Positions 5,630-6,286 of a stretch of 6,286 bases of DNA are shown here, in pieces. The stretch is from an uncultured Chlorobiaceae bacterium. Lineage in GTDB: Bacteria; Bacteroidota; Chlorobiia; Chlorobiales; Chlorobiaceae. Below the pieces are notes generated by a model, which saw nothing but the letters and a program-made list of their open reading frames with translations, was not told the origin of the DNA and searched no databases. The stretch lies in contig CAIYWF010000278.1 in NCBI GenBank assembly GCA_903929845.1, positions 1 to 6,286 of the forward strand, in the 5' to 3' direction. The first letter of the stretch is position 1; each line of letters starts with the position of its first letter. A program made the position numbers and the translations under genes.

Positions 5630-6286
5630 ATGCAAGAAGGTAAGATTTCCCAAATCATCGGCCCTGTAGTTGATGTCGATTTCCCTGAAGGACGGTTACC
5701 GTCAATTCTGGATGCACTGACTATTACAAGACCAGACGGCACAAAGCTCGTTCTTGAAACACAGCAGCATCTTGGAGAAGAGCGCGTGCGTACCGTTGCA
5801 ATGGAGAGCACCGACGGCCTGGTAAGAGGCCTCAACGTTACGAATACAGGCCGTCCCATACAGGTACCGGTCGGACCTGAAGTTCTTGGCAGAATGCTGA
5901 ATGTTGTCGGAGACCCGATTGACGGACGTGGCCCGGTAGTTACGAAAAAGTCGTATTCGATTCATCGCCTTGCCCCGAAATTTGACGAAATATCCACGAA
6001 AGCAGAGATGTTCGAAACCGGCATCAAGGTCATTGATCTTCTTGAGCCATATTCTCGCGGCGGTAAAACCGGTCTCTTCGGTGGCGCAGGTGTAGGCAAG
6101 ACCGTTCTGATCATGGAGCTGATCAACAATATTGCCAAGCAGCAGTCTGGCTTCAGCGTGTTTGCTGGCGTCGGCGAACGTACCCGTGAAGGAAACGATC
6201 TTTGGCACGAAATGATGGAATCAGGCGTTATCGATAAAACAGCGCTTGTCTTCGGTCAGATGAACGAGCCTCCCGGAGCGCGCCAG
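5630..6286 (+). CDS. atpD: F1F0 ATP synthase subunit beta, N-terminal 219 residues (partial)
   Basis: The reading frame is open from ATG 5630 to the window edge, covering a little under half of the usual length of about 460-470 residues. Beta is the catalytic subunit of the F1 head, making ATP from ADP and phosphate on the cytoplasmic side of the membrane. The N-terminal beta-barrel begins GKISQIIGPVVDVDFPEG (4-21). The Walker A motif GGAGVGKT is at 151-158, GERTREGND at 182-190 holds the catalytic Glu E183 (E. coli E181) and its neighbouring Arg, and MNEPPGAR is at 211-218. All are intact. The sequence resembles Chlorobium AtpD as I recall it, the main basis for the organism guess. No Shine-Dalgarno is visible before the ATG. 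In Chlorobi atpD and atpC usually sit apart from the other atp genes; the tRNA-Thr immediately upstream fits that, and atpC is expected just beyond the window. Confidence 0.97.
   Translation, partial: MQEGKISQIIGPVVDVDFPEGRLPSILDALTITRPDGTKLVLETQQHLGEERVRTVAMESTDGLVRGLNVTNTGRPIQVPVGPEVLGRMLNVVGDPIDGRGPVVTKKSYSIHRLAPKFDEISTKAEMFETGIKVIDLLEPYSRGGKTGLFGGAGVGKTVLIMELINNIAKQQSGFSVFAGVGERTREGNDLWHEMMESGVIDKTALVFGQMNEPPGARQ

Noticed and set aside
5446..6208. Reverse-strand open frames (137 and 168 codons) across the tRNA and atpD
   Set aside because: They overlap a perfect tRNA and the highly conserved atpD reading frame and have low-complexity products; they are shadows of atpD.
1..6286. Mobile elements, CRISPR arrays, phage or defence genes
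   Set aside because: No transposase, integrase, direct-repeat array or defence-type domain was seen in any frame. The window is ordinary housekeeping chromosome.

Overview
The window looks like ordinary chromosomal DNA from a green sulfur bacterium (Chlorobiaceae, Chlorobium/Pelodictyon-like). This rests on the F1 beta-subunit N-terminus, which reads like the Chlorobium protein as I remember it, a tRNA gene without an encoded CCA, several genes lacking a clear Shine-Dalgarno, and the pairing of acetate uptake with a GTP-type PEP carboxykinase. The assignment is inference from recognition, not a database match.

Layout from left to right. Positions 1-96 hold the 3' end of an unidentified forward gene. 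It converges on a reverse-strand MFS exporter of the DHA3/EntS type (132-1451). A 218-nt divergent intergenic region follows, then a forward acetate/succinate transporter of the GPR1/FUN34/YaaH (SatP) family (1670-2215) with a strong ribosome binding site, ending near a 13-bp hairpin. Next is a forward dodecin gene (2442-2654) behind a good extended -10 promoter and an inverted repeat in its leader. Dodecin converges on reverse-strand pckG (2728-4593), and the two share a symmetric bidirectional terminator (2675-2708). Upstream of pckG on the same strand lies an exported TlpA/ResA-like thioredoxin (4730-5275). Divergent from it are a tRNA-Thr(CGU) gene (5435-5507) and the start of atpD (5630 to the window edge).

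How the genes fit together: SatP would bring in acetate. In green sulfur bacteria acetate is activated and carboxylated to pyruvate, feeding the reductive TCA cycle. PckG interconverts oxaloacetate and PEP, linking that cycle to gluconeogenesis. The other genes (exporter, flavin-storage dodecin, thiol-disulfide protein, tRNA, ATP synthase) are general cell functions with no evident shared pathway.

I found no mobile element, CRISPR array, phage gene or obvious novel system. The items worth a second look are short regulatory-type inverted repeats in the promoter regions, the unusual T-stem of the tRNA, and the unidentified partial gene at the left edge.
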